A stretch of DNA of 64,000 bases from an uncultured Massilia sp. (lineage in GTDB: Bacteria > Pseudomonadota > Gammaproteobacteria > Burkholderiales > Burkholderiaceae_D): contig CAJYXO010000100.1 of the NCBI GenBank assembly GCA_913778765.1, forward strand, positions 62,001-126,000, in the 5' to 3' direction. A model generated the notes under the pieces. The model was not told where the DNA came from and ran no database searches. It saw nothing but the letters and a program-made list of their open reading frames with translations. How positions within the stretch are numbered: position 1 is the first letter of the stretch; every line of letters starts with the position of its first letter. A program made the position numbers and the translations under genes. Below are positions 39,351 to 49,320 of the stretch, piece after piece.

Positions 39351-41510
39351 ATGAAAAAAACCCTTCTCTCGCTCGCCATCCTGACCAGCTTCGCCGCACA
39401 AGCCGACGAAGGCATGTGGATGCCGCAGCAGCTGCCACAAGTAGCCAAGCAACTGAAAGCCGCCGGCCTGAAACTCGATCCGGCCAGCCTCACCAAACTG
39501 ACCGAATTCCCGATGGGCGCGATCGTGAGCCTGGGCGGCTGCTCGGCCTCCTTCGTGTCGCCGGAAGGCCTGGTGATCACCAACCATCACTGTGTCTATT
39601 CCAGCGTGGCGATCAACTCGACCCCGCAGAACGACCTGCTGGCCAACGGTTTCCTGGCCAAGACCATGGGCGAGGAACTGCCGGCCGCGCCGGGCAGCCG
39701 CGTGTTCGTGACCGAGGAAGTCAGCAACGTCAGCAAGCGCGTGATCACGCCGGAAGTCGAGAAGCTGACCGGCAAGGCGCGCGTCGAAGCGATCGAGAAG
39801 AACCAGAAAGCGCTGGTGGCCGAGTGCGAAAAGGATGCGGGCTACCGCTGCACGGTGCCGAGCTTCTACGGCGGCCTCGAGTTCTACCGCATCAAGCAGC
39901 TGGAAATCCGCGACGTGCGCCTGGTGCACGCGCCGGCGGCCGGCATCGGTAAATTCGGCGGCGACACCGACAACTGGATGTGGCCGCGCCACACCGGCGA
40001 CTACGGCTTCTACCGCGCCTACGTGAGCCGCGACGGCAAGGCCGCCGAGTTCTCGAAGGACAACGTGCCCTACAAGCCGAAGCACTTCCTGAAGATCGCC
40101 AAGGAAGGCGTGAAGGAAGGCGACTTCATCATGGCGCTGGGCTACCCGGGCCGCACCAACCGCCACCGCCTGCCGTCTGAAGTGGCGTTCACCTTCGACT
40201 GGAACTACCCGGCCTTCGTGAAGGCATCGGGTGAGACCCTGGCGATCATCGAGCGCGAGACCAAGAACGATCCGGCCGCCAAGCTGAAATACGCAAGCCA
40301 GGTCGCGGGCGTCAACAACTACTACAAGAACCGCAAGGGCATGATCGCCAGCTACGAAGGCAGCGACATCCTGGCGCGCAAGACCGCCGAGCACAACGCC
40401 CTGAAGGCCTGGGTCAACGCGAACGCCCAGCGCAAGGCCGAATTCGGCGCCGACATCGAAGCCGTCGAGAAGCTGATCGCCGAGCGCGACGCGAATACCA
40501 AGCGCGAGTTCTACCAAGGCTACGCGACCCCGCGCTTCCTGAACTCGGCCCGCACCCTGTACCGCCTGGCCAACGAGCGCACCAAGCCGAACGAGGAGCG
40601 CAAGTCGGGCTTCCAGGAACGCGATCTGCCGCGCCTGACTTCCAGCATCACCGGCCAGGACCGCACCTACGACGAGAAGGTCGACAAGGCGCTGGTGCTG
40701 AACTTCCTGAAGCAGTACAACGCCCAGCCGGGCAACGAGCACAACGCCGCCTTCGACGCCGCCCTGGGCATCAAGCCGGGCATGAACGAGGCCGAGCTGA
40801 AGGCCGCGCTGGACAAGCTGTACGCCGGTTCGCAGCTTGCCAACAAGGACTTCCGTGTCCAGTGGCTGAACAAGACCCCGGCCGACTTCCAGTCCAGCAA
40901 CGACGCCTTCATCAAGGCCGCCGTCGCCATGTACGACGCCGACCGCAAGGACGAGGCTGAGGAAGAGGAACTGGACGGTAACATCCAGAAGGCCTATGCC
41001 AGCTACATGAAGGCCAAGATCGCCTACATGAACAGCAAGGGACAAGCCGTCTACCCGGACGCCAACTCGACCCTGCGCGTGACCTTCGGTAACGTCAAGG
41101 GCCGTCCGTACGGCGCCGACGGCACCGGTTCCTGGACCGCCTTCACCACCGTGAAGGGCGTGGTCGCCAAGCACACCGGCGAAGGCGAATTCAACGCACC
41201 GGAAAAGCAGCTGGCCGCGATCCGCGCCAAGGACTTCGGCAAGTACCTCGATCCGAAACTGGGCACCGTGCCGGTCGACTACCTGGCGACGCTGGACATC
41301 ACCGGCGGCAACTCGGGTTCGGCCGCGCTGAACGCGAAGGCCGAGCTGATCGGCCTGGCCTTCGACGGCACCCTGGATTCGATCATCTCGGACTGGGACT
41401 TCAACAAGGCCGCCACCCGCGACATCCAGGTCGACATCCGCTACATCCTGTGGAACATGGAGAAGGTCGACCACGCCGACAACCTGCTGAAGGAAATGGG
41501 CGTCAAATAA
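39351..41510 (+). CDS. S46-family (DPP7/DPP11-like) peptidase
   Basis: DEGMWMPQQLPQVAKQLKAAGL; GGCSASFVSPEGLVITNHHCVYSSV; TDNWMWPRHTGDYGFYRAYVS; ITGGNSGSAALNAKAELIGLAFDG. Confidence 0.95.
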   Translation: MKKTLLSLAILTSFAAQADEGMWMPQQLPQVAKQLKAAGLKLDPASLTKLTEFPMGAIVSLGGCSASFVSPEGLVITNHHCVYSSVAINSTPQNDLLANGFLAKTMGEELPAAPGSRVFVTEEVSNVSKRVITPEVEKLTGKARVEAIEKNQKALVAECEKDAGYRCTVPSFYGGLEFYRIKQLEIRDVRLVHAPAAGIGKFGGDTDNWMWPRHTGDYGFYRAYVSRDGKAAEFSKDNVPYKPKHFLKIAKEGVKEGDFIMALGYPGRTNRHRLPSEVAFTFDWNYPAFVKASGETLAIIERETKNDPAAKLKYASQVAGVNNYYKNRKGMIASYEGSDILARKTAEHNALKAWVNANAQRKAEFGADIEAVEKLIAERDANTKREFYQGYATPRFLNSARTLYRLANERTKPNEERKSGFQERDLPRLTSSITGQDRTYDEKVDKALVLNFLKQYNAQPGNEHNAAFDAALGIKPGMNEAELKAALDKLYAGSQLANKDFRVQWLNKTPADFQSSNDAFIKAAVAMYDADRKDEAEEEELDGNIQKAYASYMKAKIAYMNSKGQAVYPDANSTLRVTFGNVKGRPYGADGTGSWTAFTTVKGVVAKHTGEGEFNAPEKQLAAIRAKDFGKYLDPKLGTVPVDYLATLDITGGNSGSAALNAKAELIGLAFDGTLDSIISDWDFNKAATRDIQVDIRYILWNMEKVDHADNLLKEMGVK

Positions 41511-41534
41511 AGCGCATCGCATCGATGCCTGACG

Positions 41535-41569
41535 AAAGCCACGCTGCCGCAAGGCGCGTGGCTTTTTTT
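41535..41569 (+). terminator. Intrinsic terminator after the S46 peptidase gene
   Basis: AAAGCCACGC-TGCCGCAAGGC-GCGTGGCTTTTTTT. Confidence 0.85.
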
Positions 41570-41581
41570 ATCGGAGAACGC

Positions 41582-42694
41582 ATGAACAAGACATGGATCG
41601 CCTGCTGGGCCTTGCTCGGCATGCTGGGAACGGGCGCTTCAAGCGCTTCTGCGCAGGATACGGACACGCAGGCCCAGCTCAAGGACTGGCGCGACGCCCG
41701 CGCCGCCGTCGCCGACCTGGAAAAGATCGCCGCGCCGGGCGGCGTGCAGGACGCGTATAAAACCCGCATCGGCGGCATAGCCCAGTGGATCAGCGTGCGC
41801 GGCCAGGACAGAGAGAATCCGATGATCCTGTTCGTGCACGGCGGTCCGGCCTCGCCCATCACACCGACCATGTGGCAGTTCCAGCGCCCGATCGAGGAAT
41901 ACTTCACGGTCGCCAACTACGACCAGCGCGGCGCCGGCAAGAGCTATGGCGAGACCGATCCGCAGGCGGTCGGCGAGACGATCCGCATCGAACGCTACGT
42001 CGACGATGCGATCGAGGTGGCCGAGCACCTGCGCCAACGCTACGGCAAACGGAAGCTCATCCTCATGGGCCACAGCTGGGGCACCATCGTGAGCATGAAG
42101 GCGGCGCTCAAGAGGCCGGACCTGTTCTACGCCTACGTCGGCATCGGCCAGGTGATCAGCACGCGCGAGAACGAGCGCATCAGCTTCGAGTACGCGCTGG
42201 CGCAGGCGAAAGCGCACAAGAACGACGAAGCGCTGCGCGAGCTGGCCTCGATCGCGCCCTACCCCGGCAGCCAGCCGATCACGCGCGAGCGCATCGTCGT
42301 CGCCCGCAAGTGGCCGCAATACTACGGCGGCCTGAGCGCCTTCCGCAGCAGCTCCGGTTACTTCTTCGACGGTCCGCTGCTCTCGCCCGAGTACGACCGC
42401 AAGCAGGTGCGGGACATCGACCAGGGCAGCCTGCTGACCCTGGGGCGGGTGCTGCCGGAATTCGTGGAGGTCGATTTCACGGGCGTGAAACGCTTCCCGA
42501 TCCCGGTCGTGATGTTCCTGGGACGGCACGACTACACCACGCCCACCGCCCCGCTTGAGGCCTGGCTGGCGCGGGTGAAGGCGCCGTCGAAGAAGGCGGT
42601 GTGGTTCGAGCATTCGGCCCACATGATTCCGTGGGAGGAGCCGGGCAAGACCCTGGTCAGCCTGCTGCGCTACGTGAAGCCGCTAGTGAAATAG
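41582..42694 (+). CDS. Alpha/beta hydrolase, proline iminopeptidase-like, secreted
   Basis: Signal peptide; MILFVHGGPASPITPTMWQFQRPIEEYFTVANYDQRGAGKS; LMGHSWGTIVSMKAAL. Confidence 0.9.
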   Translation: MNKTWIACWALLGMLGTGASSASAQDTDTQAQLKDWRDARAAVADLEKIAAPGGVQDAYKTRIGGIAQWISVRGQDRENPMILFVHGGPASPITPTMWQFQRPIEEYFTVANYDQRGAGKSYGETDPQAVGETIRIERYVDDAIEVAEHLRQRYGKRKLILMGHSWGTIVSMKAALKRPDLFYAYVGIGQVISTRENERISFEYALAQAKAHKNDEALRELASIAPYPGSQPITRERIVVARKWPQYYGGLSAFRSSSGYFFDGPLLSPEYDRKQVRDIDQGSLLTLGRVLPEFVEVDFTGVKRFPIPVVMFLGRHDYTTPTAPLEAWLARVKAPSKKAVWFEHSAHMIPWEEPGKTLVSLLRYVKPLVK

Positions 42695-42748
42695 GGGCCC
42701 ACCAGCGCCGCGCCGGCAGCACGCCGTCCTCATCTTCATGCGATAGGT

Positions 42749-44239
42749 TTAGTGGGTCAGCTCGGCCTGCTCGGCGCCCGATTTGTTCAGGCGGCTGTTG
42801 CGCAGCCCGTAGCCGAAGTAAGTCAGGATCGCCACCGTCATCCACACCGCGAACACGGTGTAGGTCACCTTCGACAGGCCGAACACCAGGTACAGGCAGG
42901 CCAGGATCGACAGGCCCGGCACCAGGTAGGGGCCGAAGGGCACGCGGAACCCTTTACGGCCCGTCTCGCCCTGCTTGCGGCGGATCACCGGCACCGCGAT
43001 CGACACCACGATGAAGGCGACCAGGGTGCCCATGCTGACCATGTCCCACAGGAAGGTGGCGTCGACCAGGCCGGCCACGATGCCCACCACTACCGACACG
43101 ATCAGGGTGTTCGCCACCGGCGACAGGGTGCGCGGGTTCACCTTCTGGAAGGCCTTCGGGATCAGGCCGTCGCGCGAGATCGCGTACAGGATGCGGGTCT
43201 GCCCATAAATGGTCACCAGGGTCACCGAGAACACGGAGATGACCGCGCCGGCGGACAGCACCAGCGCCGGCCAGGCCTTGCCCGTCACGTTCTGCAGGAT
43301 CACGGCGAGGCCCGCTTCCTGGCCCTCGAACATGTGGGCCGGCTGGGCGCCCATGGCGGCAATCGCCACCAGCATGTAGAACACGGTCACGATGACCAGC
43401 GCCGCCAGGATCCCGAGCGGCACGTCGCGGGTCGGATTGCGGGTTTCCTCGCCGGCGGTGGCGATGGTGTCGATGCCGATGAAGGAGAAGAACACGGTGC
43501 CGGCGGCGGCCGTCACGCCGGCCATGCCGCCCGCGCTATGCGTGTTCGCGCCCGAGAAGAAGGGGTGGAAGTTGTTGATGTCGAAGCCGGTCAGGGCGAT
43601 CGCCGCGAAGAACACCAGGATCGCCAGCTTGATCACGACCATGACGGCATTGGTGGTGGCCGATTCCTTGGTGCCGCGGATCAGCAGGATGCAGCACAGC
43701 ACCACCAGCAGGATCGGCGGCAAATTGATGTGGCCGGCGTGGAATTCGATGCCGTCCTTGCCCGAGACGATCATCGGCGAGCGCAGCGCATCCGGGATCT
43801 GCCAGCCGATCGCGTTCTGCAGGAAGTTGTTCAGGTAGTCGGACCAGCCGATCGCGGTGGCGCTGGCGGCCAGGCCATACTCGAGCAGCAGGCAGGCGGC
43901 GACCACGAAAGCGGCGAACTCACCGACGGTGGCGTAGGCGAAGGAATACGAGGAGCCGGAGGCCGGCACGCGGTCCGCCAGTTCGGCATAGCACAGCGCG
44001 GTCAGGCCGGCGGTGATGGCGGCCAGCAGGAACGACAGCACGACCGCCGGGCCGGCCTTCGGCACCGCTTCGACCATGGTGAAGAAGATGCCGGTGCCGA
44101 TGGTGGCGCCGACGCCGATCATCGTCAGCGGGAACAGGCCGAGCGTGCGCCCGAGACCGCCGCCGTGGGCATGCGCATCGTCGAGCTTGCGCTCCGATGT
44201 CTTGGTTCTCAACAGCTTCTGGCCCAATGTCTGATTCAC
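42749..44239 (-). CDS. APC-family amino acid permease
   Basis: GLGRTLGLFPLTMIGVGATIGTGIFFTMVEAVPKAGPAVVLSFLLAAITAGLTALCYAELADRVPASGSSYSFAYATVGEFAAF; GTG start at 44239 preceded by AGAGGA. Confidence 0.93.
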   Translation of the reverse strand: MNQTLGQKLLRTKTSERKLDDAHAHGGGLGRTLGLFPLTMIGVGATIGTGIFFTMVEAVPKAGPAVVLSFLLAAITAGLTALCYAELADRVPASGSSYSFAYATVGEFAAFVVAACLLLEYGLAASATAIGWSDYLNNFLQNAIGWQIPDALRSPMIVSGKDGIEFHAGHINLPPILLVVLCCILLIRGTKESATTNAVMVVIKLAILVFFAAIALTGFDINNFHPFFSGANTHSAGGMAGVTAAAGTVFFSFIGIDTIATAGEETRNPTRDVPLGILAALVIVTVFYMLVAIAAMGAQPAHMFEGQEAGLAVILQNVTGKAWPALVLSAGAVISVFSVTLVTIYGQTRILYAISRDGLIPKAFQKVNPRTLSPVANTLIVSVVVGIVAGLVDATFLWDMVSMGTLVAFIVVSIAVPVIRRKQGETGRKGFRVPFGPYLVPGLSILACLYLVFGLSKVTYTVFAVWMTVAILTYFGYGLRNSRLNKSGAEQAELTH

Positions 44240-44344
44240 GGCGTATCCTCTGGTCGCACTTCCAAAGCTTGCGATTATAGGGCCAGTTGCTGACCACTTA
44301 TAGATAACATTTTGCAATGCTCAGAAAAAATATTTCCTTTAATC

Positions 44345-44359
44345 TGCATTTTTTATGCA
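44345..44359. promoter_or_regulatory. Candidate NsrR operator upstream of nsrR
   Basis: TGCATTTTTTATGCA, imperfect 7-1-7 palindrome similar to the hmp-upstream site. Confidence 0.65.
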
Positions 44360-44399
44360 GGTTTAAGTAGAATACGCCTGTATGCAAAGGGACTAGACG

Positions 44400-44873
44400 A
44401 TGCGCCTCACCCGTTTCTCCGATATTGGTTTGCGTGTGCTCATGTACCTGGAGCGGGCCGGCGAACGCCCGCATCCCGTCACCGTGGCCGAGATCGGCGC
44501 GCAGTTCGACATCCCGCTGAACCACCTGGTGAAGGTGGTCGGCCAGCTCGCCAAGCTGGGCTGGGTGAAGGCGACGCGCGGACGCAACGGCGGCCTGCGC
44601 CTGGCGGCCGACCCCGCCACGCTGACGATCGGCCAGGTGCTGCGCAAGCTGGAGGGCGAGGAAGACGAGCTGGTCGATTGCGAGGGCACGCGCTGCGCCC
44701 TGAAATTCGACTGCCAGCTGCGCGGCATGCTGCGCGCCGGCATGCGCGCCTTCTACGAAGCCATGGACCGCTACACGCTGGCCCAGGCGACGGCGGGTGC
44801 GACCGGCGAGAAGGTCATCCAGATGCACCGGATGTTCTGGAGCGGCGCGCCAGCTGCTGTTGGAAAAGAGTAA
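44400..44873 (+). CDS. nsrR: Rrf2-family NO-sensing repressor NsrR
   Basis: MRLTRFSDIGLRVLMYL...; three-Cys cluster DCEGTRCALKFDCQLRGML; adjacent to hmp. Confidence 0.92.
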   Translation: MRLTRFSDIGLRVLMYLERAGERPHPVTVAEIGAQFDIPLNHLVKVVGQLAKLGWVKATRGRNGGLRLAADPATLTIGQVLRKLEGEEDELVDCEGTRCALKFDCQLRGMLRAGMRAFYEAMDRYTLAQATAGATGEKVIQMHRMFWSGAPAAVGKE

Positions 44874-44903
44874 GTACTAGCTTTGACCAAGCCCCTTAGT
44901 AAC

Positions 44904-44925
44904 GCCCTATCGAGGGCATTTTTTT
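44904..44925 (+). terminator. Intrinsic terminator between nsrR and hmp
   Basis: GCCCT-ATCG-AGGGC-ATTTTTTT. Confidence 0.75.
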
Positions 44926-44937
44926 GAACTTTAAATC

Positions 44938-44952
44938 TGCATTTTAAATGCA
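44938..44952. promoter_or_regulatory. Candidate NsrR operator upstream of hmp
   Basis: TGCATTT-T-AAATGCA, perfect palindrome 17 bp before the hmp ATG. Confidence 0.8.
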
Positions 44953-44968
44953 TCAATAAGGAAGAACC

Positions 44969-46141
44969 ATGATTTCCGACGCCTCCCGCCTCTACATCGA
45001 CGCCAGCGTACCGGTCCTGCGCCAGCACGGCCTGACGATCACCAGGCTGTTTTACGCGAACATGTTCAAGGCTCATCCCGAGCTGACCAGCCTGTTCAAC
45101 ATGGGCAACCAGGCGAGCGGGGCGCAGCAGCAATCGCTGGCGTCGGCGGTGTTCGCCTATGCGGCCAACATCGGCAATCCGGGTGCGCTGGGACCGGTGG
45201 TGCAGCGTATCGTCCACAAGCACGTCTCGGTCGGCATCCGCGCCGAGCACTACCCGATCGTCGGCCAGCATCTGTTGCAAGCCATCGCCGAGACCCTGGG
45301 CGACGCCGCGACAAAGCCGCTGCTGGACGCCTGGAAGGAAGCCTATGGTTCGCTGGCCAGGCTGCTGATCGAGACCGAAGCGGCAATGTACGGCACCGCC
45401 GGCATCCAGCCGGGCGAGACCCGTCCGATGCGCGTGCTTGACGTGGTCGCCGAAAGCGCCAACGTGAAGTCGTTCCGCCTGGCGGCAGCCGACGACAAGC
45501 CGCTGCCGGCCTTCCAGGCGGGCCAGTACGTCAGCGTCGCGGTGGATCTGCCGGATGGGCGCCACCAGCTGCGCCAGTACAGCCTGTCGGATGCGCCGGG
45601 CATGGATACCTGGCGCATCTCGGTCAAGCGCGAAGACGCCGCCATCGAGACGCCGGCCGGCATGGTGTCGAACTGGCTGCACCAGAACGTGCAGGTTGGT
45701 TCGATCCTGCAGGTCTCGCATTCCTTCGGCGAATTCACCCCGGATACCGAAGGCGCGCAGCCCATCGTGCTGCTGTCGGCCGGCGTCGGCATCACGCCGA
45801 TGGTGTCCGCGCTGAAGCGCATCGCCGCCGTGCGTCCGCAGCGCCGCGTGATCTTCGCCCACGCGGCCCGCGATGCGGCCCACCATGCCTTGCGCGCCGA
45901 CGTCGAGGCGCTGCAGGCCTCGATGCCGAACCTGTCGGTGGTGAATTTTTATGAAGACGGGAACGGCCGCATGGACGTGGCGAAGCTGCCGGCCTGGCCG
46001 CGCGAGGAAGCGACCGTGTGGCTGTGCGGTCCGCACAAATTCATGCAGGCGCAGTGGCTGGCGTTGCTGCACGCGGGCGTGCCGCCGGCGAAGCTGCACC
46101 GCGAGGTGTTCGGGCCGGAGCTGCTCGACCACCTGCTGTAA
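44969..46141 (+). CDS. hmp: Flavohemoprotein / nitric oxide dioxygenase
   Basis: Globin domain VPVLRQHGLTITRLFYANMFKAHPELTSLFNMGNQ plus FAD/NAD domain RQYSLSDAPG...PIVLLSAGVGITPMVSALKRI. Confidence 0.96.
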   Translation: MISDASRLYIDASVPVLRQHGLTITRLFYANMFKAHPELTSLFNMGNQASGAQQQSLASAVFAYAANIGNPGALGPVVQRIVHKHVSVGIRAEHYPIVGQHLLQAIAETLGDAATKPLLDAWKEAYGSLARLLIETEAAMYGTAGIQPGETRPMRVLDVVAESANVKSFRLAAADDKPLPAFQAGQYVSVAVDLPDGRHQLRQYSLSDAPGMDTWRISVKREDAAIETPAGMVSNWLHQNVQVGSILQVSHSFGEFTPDTEGAQPIVLLSAGVGITPMVSALKRIAAVRPQRRVIFAHAARDAAHHALRADVEALQASMPNLSVVNFYEDGNGRMDVAKLPAWPREEATVWLCGPHKFMQAQWLALLHAGVPPAKLHREVFGPELLDHLL

Positions 46142-46144
46142 GGG

Positions 46145-47008
46145 TCAATTCAGCATCTGCACGTGATTGCCGCTCACCGAACGCTGCTCCGGATTGCCGT
46201 ACACGCGGATGCCGCCCGAGCCGCCGTTCTGCGCGATCAGCGACTGCCGCACGTTGGCCGTGATGCCGCCCGAGCCGTTCGACGACAGATCGGCCTGGTC
46301 ACTGGACAGGCGGCCCAGGTCGAGCTGGCCGGAGCCGTTCGCGCGCGCCGTCAGCGAATGCACGGCGCCGCTCGCGTGCAGCTGGCCCGAGCCGTTCAGG
46401 TTGACGATCGCGTAGTCGCCGCGTACCTGGCCGACTTCCAGGCGTCCGGAGCCGGTCAGCGCGAGCCGCGCGCTGGCGCTCTGCAGGCGGCTGGCGTCGA
46501 CGCTGCCGGAGCCGTTGCTCTCGACGTCCAGGCTGGCCACCTGGCCGGACAGCGTGACGGCGCCGGAGCCGTTGCGGCGCACGGTCAGCGGCGCGCCGCG
46601 CAGGTCCTGCACCGCGATGCGGCCGGAGCCGTTCTGGCGCAGGTCGCTCAGGCGCGGCACCGTGTAGATCACGTGCACCGGATTGCGGCTGCGCCAGGAA
46701 CGGTCGGTATAGATGTTCAGGGTGTCGCCGCGCACGTCGGTGCGGATCAGCGGCAGCAGGTTGCTGTCGGCTTCCACCACCAGCGAGGCCGCCGGGCCGA
46801 CCCGCACGTCGACCACGAAGGAACCGTTGACGTCCAGGCCGTTCACGGTGCCGATCGTGCGCTGCTCGCGCGCGGCGATGCCGTCGCCTTCGACGGTGTT
46901 GCCGTTGAACGGGGTCCGGACGATGTAGTCGCCGTCCGCGCCGGGCGCGACGACGATGGCGCAGCCGCCGAGGGCGGCGAGGCAGGCGATGGCAATCAGA
47001 GTACGCAT
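46145..47008 (-). CDS. DUF2807 (head GIN domain) lipoprotein with NGSG repeats
   Basis: Lipobox LAALGGC; repeated NGSG-type units spaced about 20 aa apart. Confidence 0.85.
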   Translation of the reverse strand: MRTLIAIACLAALGGCAIVVAPGADGDYIVRTPFNGNTVEGDGIAAREQRTIGTVNGLDVNGSFVVDVRVGPAASLVVEADSNLLPLIRTDVRGDTLNIYTDRSWRSRNPVHVIYTVPRLSDLRQNGSGRIAVQDLRGAPLTVRRNGSGAVTLSGQVASLDVESNGSGSVDASRLQSASARLALTGSGRLEVGQVRGDYAIVNLNGSGQLHASGAVHSLTARANGSGQLDLGRLSSDQADLSSNGSGGITANVRQSLIAQNGGSGGIRVYGNPEQRSVSGNHVQMLN

Positions 47009-47149
47009 GGGAAGCCTTTCTTCGTTCTTGTTGGTGAGTGACGATGTACTCTAACAAGCCGGATTCCAGCCATCCCGCCCCATGCGACAAACTGCAAAAA
47101 ATGCGGAACGAACGGCGATTCCGCCGGATCAGCGCCGGATTGGCACCTT

Positions 47150-48265
47150 CTAGCGCTGCCCCAGGCGGGTATCGCCGAACAGGTTCTTGAATTCGTGGGG
47201 CTGCGAGCGCCAGTACTGCGGCGGCGCACTCACGCTGGCGCCCAGCTGGGCCGCCGCATGCCAGGGCCAGCGCGGGTCGTACAGCATGGCGCGCGCCAGC
47301 GCCACCATGTCGGCCTGGCCGGTCTGGACGATGGTCTCGGCCTGCTTGGCTTCCGTGATCAGGCCGACGCCGATGACCGGCATGCCGCTCTCCTGCTTGA
47401 TGCGGGCCGCGAACTCGATCTGGTAGCCCGGCCCCACCGGGATCTTCTGCTGCGGCGAGACGCCGCCGCTCGACACGTGGATGAACTGGCAGCCGCGCTG
47501 CTCCAGCGCTTCGGCAAACGCCAGGCTCTGCCCCAGGTCCCAGCCGCCCTCGACCCAGTCGGTGGCCGAGATGCGCATGCCCACCACCATCTCCGGCGAG
47601 ACCGCCGCGCGGATCGCATCGAACACCTCCAGCGGGAAGCGCATGCGGTTCTCGAGCGAGCCGCCGTAGTCGTCGCTGCGCCTGTTCGCCAGCGGCGACA
47701 GGAACTGGTGCAGCAGGTAGCCGTGGGCGCCATGGATCTCGATCGCATCCAGGCCCAGCGCATCGGCGCGCCGCGCGGCCGCCGCGAAGCCTTCCTTCAC
47801 GCGCTGCAGGCCGGCGGCATCGAGCGCCAGCGGCACGGTCTCGCCTTCCGCATGCGGCGCCGCGGACGGCGCCACCGTCTGCCAGCCGCGCTGGCGGTCC
47901 GGCGGGATGTTGGCGCCGCCCTGCCACGGCACCTCGCTGGAGGCCTTGCGGCCGGCGTGGCCGAGCTGGATCGCGATCTTGATCGGGGAATGTTGTCGCA
48001 TGGCGTTGACGACCGGCTCCAGCGAGGCCGCGTGTTCGTCCGACCACAGGCCCAGGTCGTCGGGCGAGATGCGGCCCTCCGGCGTGACCGCGGTGGCTTC
48101 GATGATCAGGAGGCCGGCGCCGGACAAGGCCAGGTGGCCCAGGTGGATCATGTGCCAGTCGGTGGCATGGCCTTCGGCGGCCGAATACTGGCACATCGGC
48201 GCGATGGCGATGCGGTTGGCCAGCTCTAGCGGGCCCAGCTTGATCGGAGAAAACAGCATGCTCAT
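47150..48265 (-). CDS. NADH:flavin oxidoreductase / Old Yellow Enzyme family (YqjM/NamA-like)
   Basis: MSMLFSPIKLGPLELANRIAIAPMCQYSAAEGHATDWHMIHLGHLALSGAGLLIIEATAVTPEGRISPDDLGLW; IEIHGAHGYLLHQFLSPLANRRSDDYGGSLENRMRFPLEV. Confidence 0.95.
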   Translation of the reverse strand: MSMLFSPIKLGPLELANRIAIAPMCQYSAAEGHATDWHMIHLGHLALSGAGLLIIEATAVTPEGRISPDDLGLWSDEHAASLEPVVNAMRQHSPIKIAIQLGHAGRKASSEVPWQGGANIPPDRQRGWQTVAPSAAPHAEGETVPLALDAAGLQRVKEGFAAAARRADALGLDAIEIHGAHGYLLHQFLSPLANRRSDDYGGSLENRMRFPLEVFDAIRAAVSPEMVVGMRISATDWVEGGWDLGQSLAFAEALEQRGCQFIHVSSGGVSPQQKIPVGPGYQIEFAARIKQESGMPVIGVGLITEAKQAETIVQTGQADMVALARAMLYDPRWPWHAAAQLGASVSAPPQYWRSQPHEFKNLFGDTRLGQR

Positions 48266-48317
48266 GGAAAAACTCCCCCTTTCGGTCGAAAGGGAGAGTT
48301 TAGCGCGCACGTCGAAT

Positions 48318-49313
48318 TTACGCGCGCACCACCATGATTCCGGCGCGCAGGCCCACACGCACGTCCGGGTTCGGGAAGACGACGAATTCCTCGTCGTGCT
48401 TGACGGTGTAGACGGTGTCGCCGTCGGTGGCGATGGTCTCGCCCTTTTGCAGGGGCGTGAAGTTCTCGGTCTCCTTGCCGAAGCTCATGCGGAAGGCATC
48501 GGACAGCTTGGTGATCGACTGCGCGGTATTGAAGACCAGCGGCGCCCGTCCTTCCGGCGCCGGCAGCCCGCGCAGCAGCGCATGCAGGGCCGCGCTCATC
48601 GCCGCGAACTGGGACAAATCGTTCTGCCCCAGCGTGCCGATGCGCCCCAGCTCCACCGTGCTGGACGCGGCGCCGTGCTGCTCCGCGGTCCAGTACGAAT
48701 AGGTGCCGGCCGACTTCGGGTTCATGATGACGGCTTCGATGCCGCCCTGGCCCAGCCAGTCGATCAGCGCATTACGCGCTTGCACCGCAATCAGCTCCGG
48801 CACGATCGCGAACTTCGGATAGCGCGAGGCGCGGATCGCCGTGTGCAGGTCGAGGTGCCAGCGCTGCGTGCCGGCGCCGTCGAAGAAATCGCGGGTGGCG
48901 GCGATCAGCGTGTCCGCCCTGCCCGCCTCGAAGGTGTGGGCGAGGTCGCCGCGGTCGTGGCGGAACATGCGATTCAGGTCGGCGTCGATGAAGCGCTTGC
49001 CGACGGCGATCGCATCGATGCTGCCGACGCAGATCATCAGGTCCACCTTCAGCTCGTGCGGAGAACGCGACAGCGTGTCGACCGTGTGCGCGACCATTTC
49101 GATCGGCCCGGTCTCGTCGCCGTGCACGCCCACCGACAGCAGCACCGCCGGCCGAGCCGCGTCCGGCTGCGCGGCCTTCACCGTCAGCACACCCTTGGCG
49201 GGCATGCCGACCGCGAAGCCGGCGGCGCGGAACAGTTCGGCCACCTGGCCGAAATCGGCGCGGGCCAGGGCCCGTACCGATGCCGGCAGCGCGTCGAAGG
49301 AAGCGTCGCTCAT
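48318..49313 (-). CDS. astE: Succinylglutamate desuccinylase
   Basis: VLLSVGVHGDETGPIEMV zinc-binding motif; VGKRFIDADLNRMFR; in AST cluster. Confidence 0.93.
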   Translation of the reverse strand: MSDASFDALPASVRALARADFGQVAELFRAAGFAVGMPAKGVLTVKAAQPDAARPAVLLSVGVHGDETGPIEMVAHTVDTLSRSPHELKVDLMICVGSIDAIAVGKRFIDADLNRMFRHDRGDLAHTFEAGRADTLIAATRDFFDGAGTQRWHLDLHTAIRASRYPKFAIVPELIAVQARNALIDWLGQGGIEAVIMNPKSAGTYSYWTAEQHGAASSTVELGRIGTLGQNDLSQFAAMSAALHALLRGLPAPEGRAPLVFNTAQSITKLSDAFRMSFGKETENFTPLQKGETIATDGDTVYTVKHDEEFVVFPNPDVRVGLRAGIMVVRA

Positions 49314-49320
49314 CGCCCGC

